From Strongylocentrotus purpuratus (lineage: Eukaryota > Echinodermata > Echinoidea > Camarodonta > Strongylocentrotidae), in contig NW_022145604.1 of assembly GCF_000002235.5 (NCBI RefSeq), positions 30,648,357 to 30,712,356 of the forward strand: a stretch of DNA of 64,000 bases, in the 5' to 3' direction. Positions within the stretch are counted from its first letter, which is position 1; each line of letters begins with the position of its first letter. Shown here piece after piece: positions 22,493 through 34,266 of the stretch. Below the pieces are notes generated by a model. That model did no database searches. It had not been told where the DNA came from and was given only the letters and a program-made list of their open reading frames with translations. The position numbers were made by a program, and so were the translations under genes.

Positions 22493-22597
22493 TGGGGGAG
22501 GGGGTTTTTTTTTTAGGGGGGTTTATACACATAAAAATACCAAAAGGGGGGTTTAACCCCCGAACACCCCCCCCCTGGGTACGCGCCTGCTCACGTA
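22234..22597. mobile_element. hAT-type MITE (family G), perfect 8-bp target duplication
   Basis: The element is 22242-22589 (348 bp). Its ends are CAGGCGCGTACGCAG / CTGGGTACGCGCCTG, with CTCACGTA duplicated at 22234-22241 and 22590-22597. The interior is G-runs, A/T runs and a conserved TCGAAATTTGAAAATTTGAC block shared with 46980-47245 and 51761-52156. Confidence 0.88.
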
Positions 22598-22769
22598 TCT
22601 GTATACACTTTATTTGTTTTTATGTAAACATTTATTCATTTTCGTTAGAAATATTTCATATCTTGTATTTTTTTTTAATCCTTTTTGTTTGTTACTACTT
22701 TAATGTTTTGATTTAAACATTTATTCATTGTTATATATTTGTTCTCATTTGCTATGTTATCTTTATATG

Positions 22770-22885
22770 TATATGTACACATGTTTTTGAATGCTTTTTA
22801 TATTGATGTAAACTTGCATTTTTAGTCCTTGGACTTTTTGACAAGTCAAGAATAAAACCTTATTTGAATATTGAATCTTGAATCC
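22770..22885 (+). repeat. LINE-like 3' tail
   Basis: GACAAGTCAAGAATAAAACC followed by repeated TTGAATATTGAATC resembles a retrotransposon 3' end with a short tandem tail. No upstream ORF is visible. Confidence 0.4.
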
Positions 22886-23179
22886 AGTTTAAAGGTTCAT
22901 GATATCTATAATGATTATCCAGGGAGGTGAGACTCCCTGGTTTCTCTACATTCTGTCACGTAGCCTATTGTTCCAAAGTGCTGGCGTTGGAATGCGGTGT
23001 ATACGTGAAGAAACCGCGCTCTCGATCCGCTTCAGTTCAGTAACTGAAAGCATGCTGAAAGCATTATGTTCCTGTTAGAGTTACACTGACTTTGTTACAT
23101 GGAGTAAGAACTTTTAACACGCTCAACCATTTGTAGGTAACTAGTAAACCGAACATTTGAACCTTTGAATAAATCAACC

Positions 23180-24678
23180 ATGGAAACGCCTTCCATTGGA
23201 AGTGAAATAGAAGAAGGTACCCTTGCCAGTGAAGGGCGAGCTGCTCGTGATAGTGGAAGTCGTACAATTATCTGGTGTGTACCTCGCTCTGTTTCTACGG
23301 CTCTCACAAAGTGTCTTAGTTTCATTGAAGGTATCCAAGTTTGGCTAGAACCCTACAGCTACTGCCGAACCACCCGAGTGATTATAAAGCAACAGCTAGA
23401 CCTTGATGTACCGGCCGAATACGAAGGGAATGAAGAGATTTATAAACGAATGGCTGATCACTTAAGAGAGACTGGGCAGGGGAACACAACGATACACGAA
23501 AACCTATCGTAAGTTTTCTTTATTTATGCCCCCATGCACCCCTTTCCCCCCACCCCCAATCGAATGTTGAAAGGAGCAGGGGAAAGAATAAAGGGAATAC
23601 AGGACTGGGACAATTTGAGAGGGCGTAAATTTCCTGTTCTATAACTTTTAAAGACTGTGAGAGCATTAAGGACCACTATTGAGATGGTTCCAAATAAGCT
23701 GTTTTCCTCTTTTACAGATTTATCTGTAATATGGTAAAATATGTTTAGTGTGTTGCAGGATTTAGGCCCTGTTTCATAAACTTGTTATCATTAACACATT
23801 TCTATGAAAATTACCTCTTAGCCAATCAAATGGCAAGATTTCAGGAAGTCTTAAGACTTATATCTGTTACAGTTATTGTAACTTGTCATTAAGAACAAGT
23901 TGTATGAAACAGGGTCCTGGTAGCTAGCCATTTTCAGGCCCGGCCGACGAAAGACTCATTTGGGTGATAGACAAATAGTTTTAAACGTTTTTTTTCGTGC
24001 CCCCCTTTTCCCTTCATTTAACAGTTATGCATCGATCGGTCGTTTTTTGGAGCATTCGGTAAGCCGTCATGTCTTGGTGAAGGATATGGCCTTTGCTCTG
24101 TCCCCGAACAGTACAAGTTCCTTCCAAAGGGCTTCAAGCATATCTTCTTAATTCGACATCCTCTTAGAGTGTTTAATTCGCTTCAAAAATCGGTATTTGG
24201 CCAACTATCAGCCTTGGGGATGTTGAAAGGCGAATCCGCAGTTGAGGAAACGTTCGACCTAGGACGCGACTACCCATTCCCAAACGCAGGAGGTGGCTCA
24301 GTGCATAAAGATCTTTATGACATGTGGAAGTATGTCAAAGAAAATCTAGACGCCGAATCCATCGTAGTCGACAGCGACGAGCTTTTGACGAATCCAGCCG
24401 AAATACTTCCGAAGATCTGCCTAGCGGCCGGGCTGCCATACGACGAATCGCTCTTGAAGTGGGATGGGTCTTCCGAAGTGACGAAGAGTTGGATGGTTCC
24501 TGCGGACGACATCGTAAGTAAGCTGGTGTACTTCTACGACAGAGCTATCAGGAGCAGCGAATTTCTGCCGGCAAGCAAGATGCCATCACGTGACGACGTT
24601 CGACCTGACGTCATTAGATGTACCGATCAGGCTATGAAGTATTATGACGTAATGTATGAAGCTAGAATCAAGGTCTAA
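23180..24678 (+). CDS. sulfotransferase-like P-loop protein (two exons, apparent 1-base frameshift)
   Basis: Exon 1 is 23180-23508 (ATG in context TCAACCATGG; donor GTAAGT at 23509). Exon 2 is 24025-24678 (acceptor TTTAACAG; stop TAA 24676-24678). The join gives ..NLSYASIGRF in frame. Motifs fit PAPS-dependent sulfotransferases: a PSB-like loop IIWCVPRSVSTAL near residue 35, then VKDMAF, and a 3'-phosphate-binding-like LIRHPLRVFNSL. Total is about 327 residues; no signal peptide, so probably cytosolic. Donor PAPS is known of the family; the acceptor here is unknown. In exon 2 the run TCCCC at 24101-24105 is one C short for the frame to continue into ..EQYKFLPKGF, so the gene as written is broken. 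Because the rest is clean and the lesion is in a homopolymer, a sequencing or assembly error is as likely as a real mutation. No poly(A) signal was recognised before the LINE at 24890. Confidence 0.75.
23767..23914. mobile_element. intronic MITE, 148 bp
   Basis: Inverted ends CCCTGTTTCATAAACTTGTT and AACAAGTTGTATGAAACAGGG lie inside the single intron of the sulfotransferase-like gene. Target duplication is unclear. Confidence 0.75.
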
Positions 24679-24889
24679 GTAATGTTTATCCATCATATAC
24701 CTTGTTCTGAATTGCTAGCTATAAGCGTGAATCTATATACTAATTAGCACATGGGATTTACTTTCTTTCTGCCCACTTTTATTTAGATTCTTCTGAAGAG
24801 AAGGGGAAAAAATCTTTATACGTGACTCTAAATTCTCCTACATACTCCTATAACAGCGGCATGTGTACATTATGTCTAATCTAAGCAAT

Positions 24890-26640
24890 TATCATAGAGA
24901 GGGCTGTACATCATCAACTTTCTGAGTTCATTGCGGATAATAATATCTTGAACTCTAATCAGTCTGGGTTTCGAGCAAAGCATTCTAAAACAACAGCTCT
25001 CATGAAATTTGTAAATAATTTATCATGGAACATTGAAAACAGAAAGATCTCTGGTGTCGCTTTTATCGACCTTCGTAAGGCATTTGACACCGTTGATCAT
25101 GATCTATTATTATCAAAATTAACTGCTATTGGATGTTCTCATGAATGTGTAAAATGGTTTAGATATTATTTAACCTGTCGTAAACAGACTGTTCAATTTA
25201 AAAGTGCTAAATCTAATCAATTAAAAGTATTGATGGGCGTACCAAAGGGATCTATATTGGGACCTTTATTACTTGCCATCTAATACCAAATAGTTTATCT
25301 GGTGGTAATGTGGATATGTATGCAGACGATACCACTTTAACCGTAAGTGGAAGTAGCGTAGCTGAGGTTGAACAAAAACTTTATTTCGCCTTGCAAGAAT
25401 TAATGGTATGGATTAATCAAAACCACCTTGTACTAAACACAGAAAAAAACGTGCGTCATGGTCGTAGCTTCGCGTGCAAATTTGAATAAAATAACAACTT
25501 TTAACGTTTCTTTAAATGGAAAGGCATTGAAAAGAATTAACGTCGTCAAATGTCTTGGTATATTAATTGATGAAGAATTGAATTGGTCCAAGCACGTTGA
25601 CAAAGTAACAAAAGTAACGCAAAGAAATATCAGTGTAATAAAACGAGCTAAGGACTATTTACCAATAACATTTTTAAACTAAATGAAGTTGCTGTATAAT
25701 GCACTCGTATTGCCTCACTTTGATTATTGTTCCTCTGTGTGGTCAAATCGGTATTAGGAACAACGGATAAACTCAAGAAAGTTCTAAAACGACCTGCTAG
25801 AATAATTTCAAACAAAAATTACGAGACTCCATCCAGTGAATTGATTAGCAATCTGAAATGGATGCCAATTGAGAAACGGTTTGAATTTCAGCGTGTTAAT
25901 ATGATGTATAAATGCACATATCATTTGGCACCATCCTATTGACAAGAACGTTTGATTAAAGTAAGTGACATTCATCAGCATATTACGAGGCAGGCAGTTG
26001 AAGGTTTACTTTCTGTGCCAAAGTATATAACAGAACGCTTTAAACATAGCCAGGGGCGGATCTAGCTTTTTGCTAAGGGGGGTTTGACCAAAATAATGAC
26101 GATGCAGAGCATCGTCCACGAGCCGCGTAGCGGCGAGCCGATTTTTTTTGGGGTGTTTATTTGAACCCGTAAGTGATGTTTTCCTGGCATCTATTAACAC
26201 AATGGAGACCATAAAAAGCAGTGCATGATAACGTCTTTTTAAATCAAGTAAGAGCTTAATACACAGTTATATCCAGCCTTTTTATCATGTGTTTGGTTAA
26301 GTTACCAGATGAGTTGAATATCTTCTCACAATATTTGCACTTGAAAGGGTTTCTCTCCAGCGTGCGTTCTTTTTTTTTTTTTTTTTTCTTTCTTTCTTTT
26401 TTTTTTTTTTTTTTTTTTTTGGGGCCGCCCAAGGGGGGGGGGGGGGGTTTGAACCCCTAAACCCCCCGTAGATCCGCGCCTGATAGCCCCTCGTTTCTTC
26501 AATTATAGCATAGAATCAGTTGGACAGATTATTGGGAATGGCAAGCTCTGGGAACACCTTCAAACACATGTTCAAACAACCTTGCATTATCGATCCCCAA
26601 TAAGATTTTGTTTAGTGTCTGTTTTCTTAGCACTGAATGT
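24890..26640 (+). mobile_element. degenerate LINE (CR1/Jockey-group reverse transcriptase), split by a MITE
   Basis: Reverse-transcriptase blocks in order: NQSGFRAKHSKTTAL, IDLRKAFDTVDHDLL, GVPKGSILGPLL, MYADDTT (the YxDD catalytic box, about 25316), CLGILIDEELNWSKHV, and LVLPHFDYCSSVW. Several frameshifts and a small deletion just after GPLL (the usual IND segment is absent) plus stop codons show it is dead. Endonuclease and 5' parts are missing. The C-terminal region is interrupted by the element at 26051-26482 and continues at about 26488. Confidence 0.85.
26046..26487. mobile_element. CAGG-ended MITE inserted in the LINE, 5-bp target duplication
   Basis: The element is 26051-26482 (432 bp) with ends CAGGGGCGGATCTA and TAGATCCGCGCCTG. 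ATAGC flanks it on both sides (26046-26050 and 26483-26487), and joining the flanks restores the LINE frame. Most hAT elements duplicate 8 bp, so the 5-bp duplication is notable. The interior has TTTT/TTTC and G-run tracts and a GATGCAGAGCATC palindrome. Confidence 0.8.
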
Positions 26641-28590
26641 AGGACGATATAATGCTTTTCACACTTAAAGAATGATTTCATACCATGTATTATCAGTTAT
26701 AAATACATTTTTATTTGTAATGTTATTTAAGAGTGTACATTCAATTGCTATACTAGATTACATGCATTAATTTTTCATATTATCCATTAATTTACTATCC
26801 TGTAATATTTTTTGTTGTTGTAAATATGTATATAACAATTGAACTCTCAAAGTATATGTTGCCTTTTTCAAGGAATACTTACCGAAATATGCTAATAGTT
26901 ACTTTTCATCGGATTTAAAAACTAATTACTGTCTATGCTATAATATTAAATTAAAATATTATAATTTTGCAACAACGTTTTCTTGAATGAAAAAGCAAAG
27001 CAAAACAAACAAACAAACAATTCTTCTATTACGAGGATACCAAATACTTCGTATGTATGTTTATACACGTTCTTACTTATTGTTTATTGCTGTTATGAAT
27101 TTGTATTCAATATTTTGTTATTAATACACTGTCGCTCATATAGGTGGAATATTTTTTTTTACCCCAATTTACGGAATTTTTAAAAAATATTTTAAGAATT
27201 ATATAATAGATCTAGATAAAAGTATACATTCTCAGATTTTATTGAATAATAAGTTGCAAATGTGTGTTTTGCGCGACTGCTAAAGCATGTGTATGCTTCT
27301 ATGCTTATCAAATAGGGGACCTACGCCCTTAAGTCATAAATGACAGTAATGAGGATTAATGCCCCCACAAAAGGGGACTAATATAGCACATCGACACGGT
27401 TTTGATCCTAGAGCCTCACAGTTACGAGGCCATTGCTTTGTCGCGAACTTTTTTTTCCTACGAACTTTTATACCTGGCGCATGCTCACATACGAACTGTT
27501 ATCTAAACATTCTTTTTCACTACATATATTCATTGGACCATTTGGAATAAAAATACGACAATTTTTTTTGGAAGAGCCAGCTTATTCCTTATGTTATCTC
27601 TTGTTATGATAATTTATTATGTATTTCATTGTTTTTTTAACTTATCATTTTTGTTGTTTTATTTCATTTCTTACTACAATTAAACTATTTTGACTCCCAA
27701 AACAACCACCTAAACTTTAAAAAAGACCCAATAACCAATGTTTAATCTATTTTTTGAAAAATGACATTTTTGTACACAAATCACAAAAATGAGCGAGTGA
27801 CATGCAAAGACAAAAGGTTACGTGACCTTGTAACTGTACGTTCGATTTTCATTTTTTTTTTTTTTAAGATGCGCAAGACTCGAAAGAAAAAAGTCAGCGA
27901 GCGGCGGCGCGCCATCCATATGCCTTCCCGAGCAATCGGACAAATCGTGGAGGGGGGGGGGGGGGGCATAATACCCCCGGCCTTATTAGGGTTAAAAAGC
28001 AAATTATTTTTGAAGTGGACCTAGCCCATACAGTTATTGGCGGAGATATGACCATCCCAATAAAAAGAGGTCAATAGGAAATCCCTTTTATGTTACTCTG
28101 GTTTATAACATTACGAACCAGAGCAAAAAAACAGTGATTTCCCATTGAAATCTATTTCTTCTGATAGTCATATCTCAGCCAATACTTACCATATTCAATC
28201 GGTTTTCGAAATTTGGACATTAATTTTGATGCTCTTTCGAAAAATTTGGAAACTCTAGGAATAGTTATTGATGACGTTTACACTTGACCACTCCATGTAG
28301 TGATCGCCAAGTTGCCTACTTCGCGAACGACCCACGCATGAATATCTTAATTGTCCCCCGTTGTTTCAGATAAATCTGTGAACGTATATTAATGGCGCCA
28401 TATATTTTTATACTAGAAAATGGGTAGTGGTTTAGGCTCATGATTAATATCTTCAGTCCATTCTATGGAGAGGGGGGCTGGATCTTAAACAATCCTTAAG
28501 TTCTTCAGTTGGTTTAATGAAATCTGTATATCGTCATAATGTAAAGAAATATTACCGTGTCATTCTCTTTCATACAAAGACCCCCCCCCC
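26641..28590. other. noncoding, AT-rich; contains one SINE
   Basis: Apart from the SINE at 27270-27445 and a G-run near 27952-27967, I see no gene, exon or transposon end. Confidence 0.5.
27270..27445 (-). mobile_element. tRNA-derived SINE (family S2), copy 1
   Basis: It matches the inverse of 46703-46885: GGCCTCGTAACTGTGAGG, GGATCAAAACCGTG and GACAGTAATGAGGATTAATG-type blocks. The tRNA-like head is at the right end on the minus strand. Confidence 0.65.
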
Positions 28591-28596
28591 CTTTCA

Positions 28597-28708
28597 TCCC
28601 TCTCTTTCTCTCTCTCTCTCTCTCCCTCTCTCTCCATCTCTCTCTCTATCTCTCTATATCTCAAACACACACAAGCACACACACGCACACGCGCGCGCAC
28701 ACATATAC
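28597..28708. repeat. compound (CT)n/(CA)n microsatellite
   Basis: CT repeats to about 28660, then CACACA, GCACAC and GCGCGC variants, followed by T-runs. Confidence 0.85.
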
Positions 28709-29264
28709 ATTTTTTTTTTTGTCTATAGTTTTTTTATTGATTCCAAACAATACAAATCAATCTAAGAAATAAAATACAGTTGTTTTTCCTTGACATGAAT
28801 TCAAAACATTTTTCATTACATAAAACAAAAATAAAATCAGTTGTAACCCCATCCAACCAAACACACTACTACCCCCCCCCCCCTTCCCACCATGCAGACA
28901 GACAAATAGAAATAATCTATTTAAGAAATAAAAATAAATCATTTAAACGAGGCTACAATAGCCACAATGGCCCAGTGGTAAAAATTCATGAAAATTTCAT
29001 TTGCTAAATATATTACTCATTGCGGATGTAGTATCGAAAATAATATCGCTAGTGATTTTCGTTTGTCTCGCAATGTGGTCAATAAGGAATCTAAAAGATC
29101 ACGACGTTTCGTGCGCCGCTGCAACACTTCGTCAGGTGATAAAAAACATGCTTGCTTACATTATTTTTTATATTGTGTTTTAAAATACAGCTTTCTAAAT
29201 GAAACGCAGATGTATGGTTGCATGCATACGTAGTGTTTGTTACTGTTTATATATATATATATAT

Positions 29265-29660
29265 ATATACGATACAATACAATACAATAAACATTTAGGG
29301 CGCCATTCCCATAAGGCTCAGAGCGCTAACATCAAATAATATTATTGGTCTTTACTACATGTAGTAATTAAAGGCTACAATTAGATATTCCATATAAAAT
29401 ATTAAATTCAATTAATTAAATTAAATAATTAAACATAGAGGAGAATTCATGTAAAGAGATGAGTTTTCAGAGCCTTCTTAAAAATATCGATAGAGGCAGA
29501 TTGTCTGATGGACATGGGGAGATTATTCCACCCTTTGGATGCTGCTACCGTGAAAGTCCTATCCCCGGCTTGGACACGTGTAATTGGATAATTTAGACGG
29601 AGGTTATCATTTGTATATATATAGCCTGTCATATGTAAATAGGCGCACAGTGTCATCATG
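29265..29660 (-). mobile_element. 5'-truncated LINE 3' end (CR1/L2-like)
   Basis: The minus-strand frame 29659-29447 ends ..GDRTFTVAASKGWNNLP and IDIFKKALKTHLFT, the usual C-terminus of CR1/RTE-like reverse-transcriptase proteins. Downstream is a short 3' UTR with GCGCTCTGAGCCTTATGGG and a (TATTG)n tail at about 29270-29290. Confidence 0.75.
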
Positions 29661-31282
29661 TATCCCTTTAACAGTATATTTTATTACATAACATATTATG
29701 ACACTAGTAAAACAATGCACTGCATTTCATTCATTAAAACAAAAACAAGAAATCTAAATCGCAATTCAGAGGTTTTGATTATGATATTGTCATATTTTGT
29801 AAAAAAGTTGTCGACGTATTCGATAACTTTATCTAAATATTTTTATAGCATTGTATACATGAGTAAATTGTCATTCACAACTTTACGTCAGTATAATTTT
29901 ATTCTATCAAAACTACAATTAACACGGTTGTCATTCAAATGAGTTTAATCATAAAGTCTTTGATCACGCAATCGTTTATTTATTTAAAACAGTTAATGAA
30001 AAAAATATTTATAACTACATTCGCAGTTTGTGGGCTGAATAAGAGATTCTTTCAAAATGGACATGCATATCAATAATACACAAAGTAGGACAAAGCTAAT
30101 AAGATAGATCTATGATAAATTTATTTGGAATTAGATATCATAATTTAGATTTAATAATCTGGGATCAATAATAGTTTTGTTTCAATTAAAAAAATATATA
30201 TTTTGAGAATAAATCGAACGTTCTTACTATCCAAAATCATTGGAGGATAGGATTAGCAATTCATGAGAAGAATTTTTTTTTTTTTTTAATTCGGTGTTTC
30301 TCTCAACATTTACGCTCCTGGCTCAATTTTAAGAAGTACAAAATAATTGTGGGCATATATTTATAATTTAAATCACTAATCGTTATATCCAACAATTGTT
30401 AATCACACCAAACATACAGTGGTTCGAAATTTAAGTAGATATTTAAGGAATAGAAGTAGAAAAACACAACATCTCTCCTTTCATCCATGATTATTGCATT
30501 GTCGAGTTGGGTCGGACTGAACATCATCAAGCTCCAGTAACCTCTGAATACAAAAAATAGAAATATACAGTAATTAGAGGCTAACATACAATTTGATTTT
30601 TTGATAGAAACGCAATTTCAGTTTGTAATATTGAAGGCTGCTTTAGAATGTCATAATCTGTTCATGAACAAACAGTCAAATTACTCCGCTATCTTCTCTA
30701 AATATCAATAAAAACTAATTTTTAGAATTTCATGGAACTGTACTTTTTAGGTTTGTATTTACGCTGTTGAGCATGTATTCTCTTTTCTTGTTTTTTTTTC
30801 ACATGTGCGCCTTGAGGATTTGATTCCAAGTGGATTCGATTCTCATACATTAGTATAATCACTAATATTATACTTTAAAATATGAGTGCATATTGCGTGG
30901 GAATGTTCCAATTTAAGAAATAGAAATTAATTAAAAATATTTGTTGTGAAACCTTTCTACGAAAATGCATTTTAACACTTGAATTTCACATCGGATTGAC
31001 CAAAAATGTATTCGGCATTGTCATAGACTCATGATTAATGAGCAATATAATGTTGTTCACCGATATGTGTCCAGGCTACTTTTTAGTCAATGATGACAAA
31101 TGATTACTGATATGATCATTTCATACAAAATTACGCCAGAATATATAACCACACACGACTTTCAAAGGTGCAAGGTGATTGGTCGAGTAATATTTGAAAA
31201 AAAAACTATAGTACCACCCATAGCTGGGAAGAAGAGAGAGAGAAGATTGTATCTGATCTGTCAGTGCTTTAATTCATGGAGT
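29661..31282. other. noncoding, AT-rich, nothing recognised
   Basis: No exon, RNA gene or transposon end was identified. Confidence 0.5.
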
Positions 31283-32572
31283 CAGGGGCGTCTCCAAAGG
31301 GGGGGGGGGGGGTGCGACACCCCCCCCCCCACCTGTCAGATTATTGTGGGTAAAATTGCGCTGCCGTCGGGAAAAAAGAGAAAAGGGGGAGGGGAAAAAA
31401 GAGAGGGAAAGGGAAAGAAAAGAAAAAAGAAAAAGAAAAAGAAAAGAAAAAAAAGGGAAAAAATGGAAAAAAAAGGAAAAGAAAGGAAAGAAAAGAGAAG
31501 AAAGAAAGAGAAAAAAGAAAAAGAGGGAGGAGAGGAAAGAAAAGAAAAGAAAGAAGAGGAAATAAACGAAGAATAAAGGGTAAAAGGGAGACAAAAGAAA
31601 CGGGGGCGAAAGAGAGGAGAGAGAGGGGAGGTAAGAGCCTGAAAGAGGAGGAGTGGGAGTAAAAGAGAGAAGGGGGTTGTTGGGTGGAGTCGTCTCGTCG
31701 AGGGAGCAAGAAGGACACGGGTGAATATGTTGCTATGTCGGGTCATCTGTGTCGGTATTCTTGCTTGATCCTCGTGTACTATATCAATGCAGAAGTTTGA
31801 AGTCGGTAAGATGTATATTGTCGGTCGGCCGACAAGTTATTTTCCCTATACGAACTGTGACTTTTTATCCGCTGTGACGACATCGAGAGTGGCTACAACT
31901 ACAATACTTTTCTCGAAGTTTCACTTTCCTATAATATCAGCTTAAGAAATCAGAGGTTTAACATTTTCGGGGAAACTAAATTCAAACAAGGTTTAAGAGT
32001 CACCAACGGTACGATGAATCGTCTTCCTTTCTCTATATTGTGATGAAATGCCAAAAAAAAATCCGCGCGGAAGGGGAAACTTCATTTAGACGATTTCATT
32101 CTCTAATAATTTAAGGAAACGTCAATGCTTTCGCGCTAAAGGGGGAAACTGAATTCAGACAATTAGGGCTTATTAAGAGTCGAAAACGGTGCAACGAATC
32201 GTCTTCTTTCTCTAATAATTTAATGAAACGTCAGAACTTCCGCGCTTCCGCGCTTCGCGCGGGAGGAGAAACTGAATTCAGACAAGGATTAACAGTCGAG
32301 AACGGTACAGCAAATCGTCTTCTTTTCATAATAATTTAATGAAACTTCAAAGCTTTCGCGTTGAAGGGGGGGGGGGGGATTCATCTAGACTAGGATTAAC
32401 AGTCGAGAACGGTACAATAAATCGTCTTCTTTTCCTAATAATTTAAGGAAACGTCTAAGCTTCCGCGCTTCGCGCGGGAGGCCTATCACCCACACTCCCT
32501 AATGAGCGCTCTTTAAGTGATTCGCTTGCCCACTACCGCACTCCCTAAAGTAAGATCCTATCTCCGCGCCTG
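31283..32572 (-). mobile_element. family A repeat, inverse copy without the Harbinger insertion
   Basis: It starts CAGGGGCGTCTCC, has a C/G-run junction, a polypurine tract (31370-31570), a stretch matching 9500-9740, then about four to five hairpin-satellite monomers (31975-32490), and ends CTCCGCGCCTG. It provides the empty site for the Harbinger element at 6159-9235. Confidence 0.75.
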
Positions 32573-32574
32573 CA

Positions 32575-33114
32575 TTAAAGGTACTATGTCCCTTTTGCAG
32601 CCAACCTCAAATTCGGTAGAACTTTGCAGGAATTATGAATATGTCATGTATGTCTTATCTGGGAAACTTAAACGTTAGCAGTGTCCTCATATTCAAATTA
32701 TGCAAGGAAACCCGTTTACTTGCTAGACTTCACTGTCAGACACTATTGAGTGACTGACTGGCGTTTTTTCTTCTTTGGTAATAACATACATGAACAGAGT
32801 TGTAAAGGGTACATGAGCATTTGTCTACATCAATAACCCACTTCTTGTGATGGCCAAGATGAAACTGATTGAATCTTTGAACAGCATAAAACGTATGACC
32901 ATTCGGTACAATTGTCTGAAAATCAAGACTATTACTTTTGGGCTCTATAGCCCTAAAGTCGATTTGACAACTAATAGTCGTTATTTTCCCACTTGAAGAC
33001 ATTTTCAAGCCCCACCTTTTTTAGGGAAGTTCTAAATTAGTATTATCTTTTAAATGCAGTTGGAATTTAACTTTTTCATTTTTTGGGCCTGCAAATGGGA
33101 CATAGTACCTTTAA
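32575..33114. mobile_element. TTAA-flanked element (family T2), 532 bp
   Basis: The element is 32579-33110. Its ends are AGGTACTATGTCCC and GGGACATAGTACCT, flanked by TTAA on each side. It is inserted in the flank of the family A repeat (compare TTTTAATGCAGG at 6086-6097, where no insertion is present). A 90-codon minus frame inside shows no known domain. Confidence 0.8.
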
Positions 33115-33503
33115 AATATATCAGCTATGATGCTGACTAAGTTGACGAAATAATTCGTATATTTATGTCGTCGAGGAAAATGACCATTTGCGCATATGCA
33201 AGTACTACAGATATTCCATAGGAAAACAAATTTAGCCTTCGGCCCCGGGTTTATAGGTTTAAATTTGTAGATATTGGACATTTAATTTTTATCGGTAATT
33301 GGTCGCTAGTTTTGTTCATTTGTTATAAAAATATTATAACCCATCAAGACGAATACTGTATTCGTGTTCATGAAAGTTATGCATATAATTTATTCACCGA
33401 AAGCACACTCTCTGATACAGGTGTAAATATTCTTTTCAGGGGGCAAACAAAGGGCATTCATGAAGCACCTCCATCGTATCCGGACACCTACCCCTGGACG
33501 TCC

Positions 33504-34067
33504 ATACGCATGCACGATCATAGGTTAAATATAAGTTCCGAATAGACAGGTTCGTAGTTAGCTTTGTTACATAATGACCCCCAAATATCCACAGTTTTGT
33601 TACACATAGACACGTCCCACTGTGTGCATTTCGGAATGATCACTGCCAACGTCATGAAGGTGGTTCTAGAACAACTACCCCCTGGACAACCACACCCGGA
33701 TAACCACCCCAGTCAACTACCCTCTAGGACAACTACCCCCAAGGGTAACCACCCTCTAGGACGACTCTCCCCCAGGACAACTACACCCCCCCCCCCCTGC
33801 GGACGAGTTGTCCAGGGGTAGTTGACCTAGGGGGTAGTTGTCTTAGGGGGTAGTTGACTGGGGGTGGTTATCCGGGTGTGGATGTCCAGGGGGTAGTTGT
33901 TCTAGAACCACCTTCTTGACGTTGGCAGTGATCATTCCGAAATGCACACACTGGGACGTGTCTATGTGTAACAAAACTGTGGATATTTGGGGGTCATTAT
34001 GTAACAAAACTAACTACGAACCTGTCTATTCGGAACTTAAATTTAACCTATGACCGTGCATGCGTAT
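33504..34067. mobile_element. 564-bp foldback with repeat-built core
   Basis: Arms pair from ATACGCATGCACG (33504) to CGTGCATGCGTAT (ending 34067), through CCGAATAGACAGGTTCGTAGTTAG and TAACAAAACTGTGGATATTTGGGGGTCATTATG-type sequence. The inner part of each arm is built of diverged units around GGACAACTACCCCC. It ends six bases from the reading-frame end of gene copy A. No target duplication was found. Confidence 0.75.
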
Positions 34068-34072
34068 CAAAA

Positions 34073-34266
34073 CTATCTGTCTTTATTCGCTTTGGTTCCA
34101 CCGAGCCACTTACGTAGTTGGAAGTTTGCCCTGATGACTTGTTCTCCCTCCTCATCATTGACCCTGGCCTCGCACGAGTAAACTGCAGAGAAACTATTCT
34201 CTATGGCGTCAAAGTGTAAGACTAGTCCAGAAGGTAGAAAACGCACTCCTTCCACAAGGTTTCTCA
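34073..34266 (-). CDS. copy A exon: second half of Ig3 (probably terminal)
   Basis: Acceptor TATTCGCAG, then VRNLVEG..YSCEARVNDEEGEQVIRANFQL. Two readings are possible: a donor GTAAGT at 34113-34108 leading to an unfound exon, or read-through to TAG at 34075-34073. An AATAAA sits just before the stop, as in copy B, which favours a terminal exon. Confidence 0.75.

Noticed and set aside
32736..33008. 90-codon minus-strand frame in the T2 element
   Set aside because: No known domain, and the related copy at 14030-14320 does not keep the frame open.
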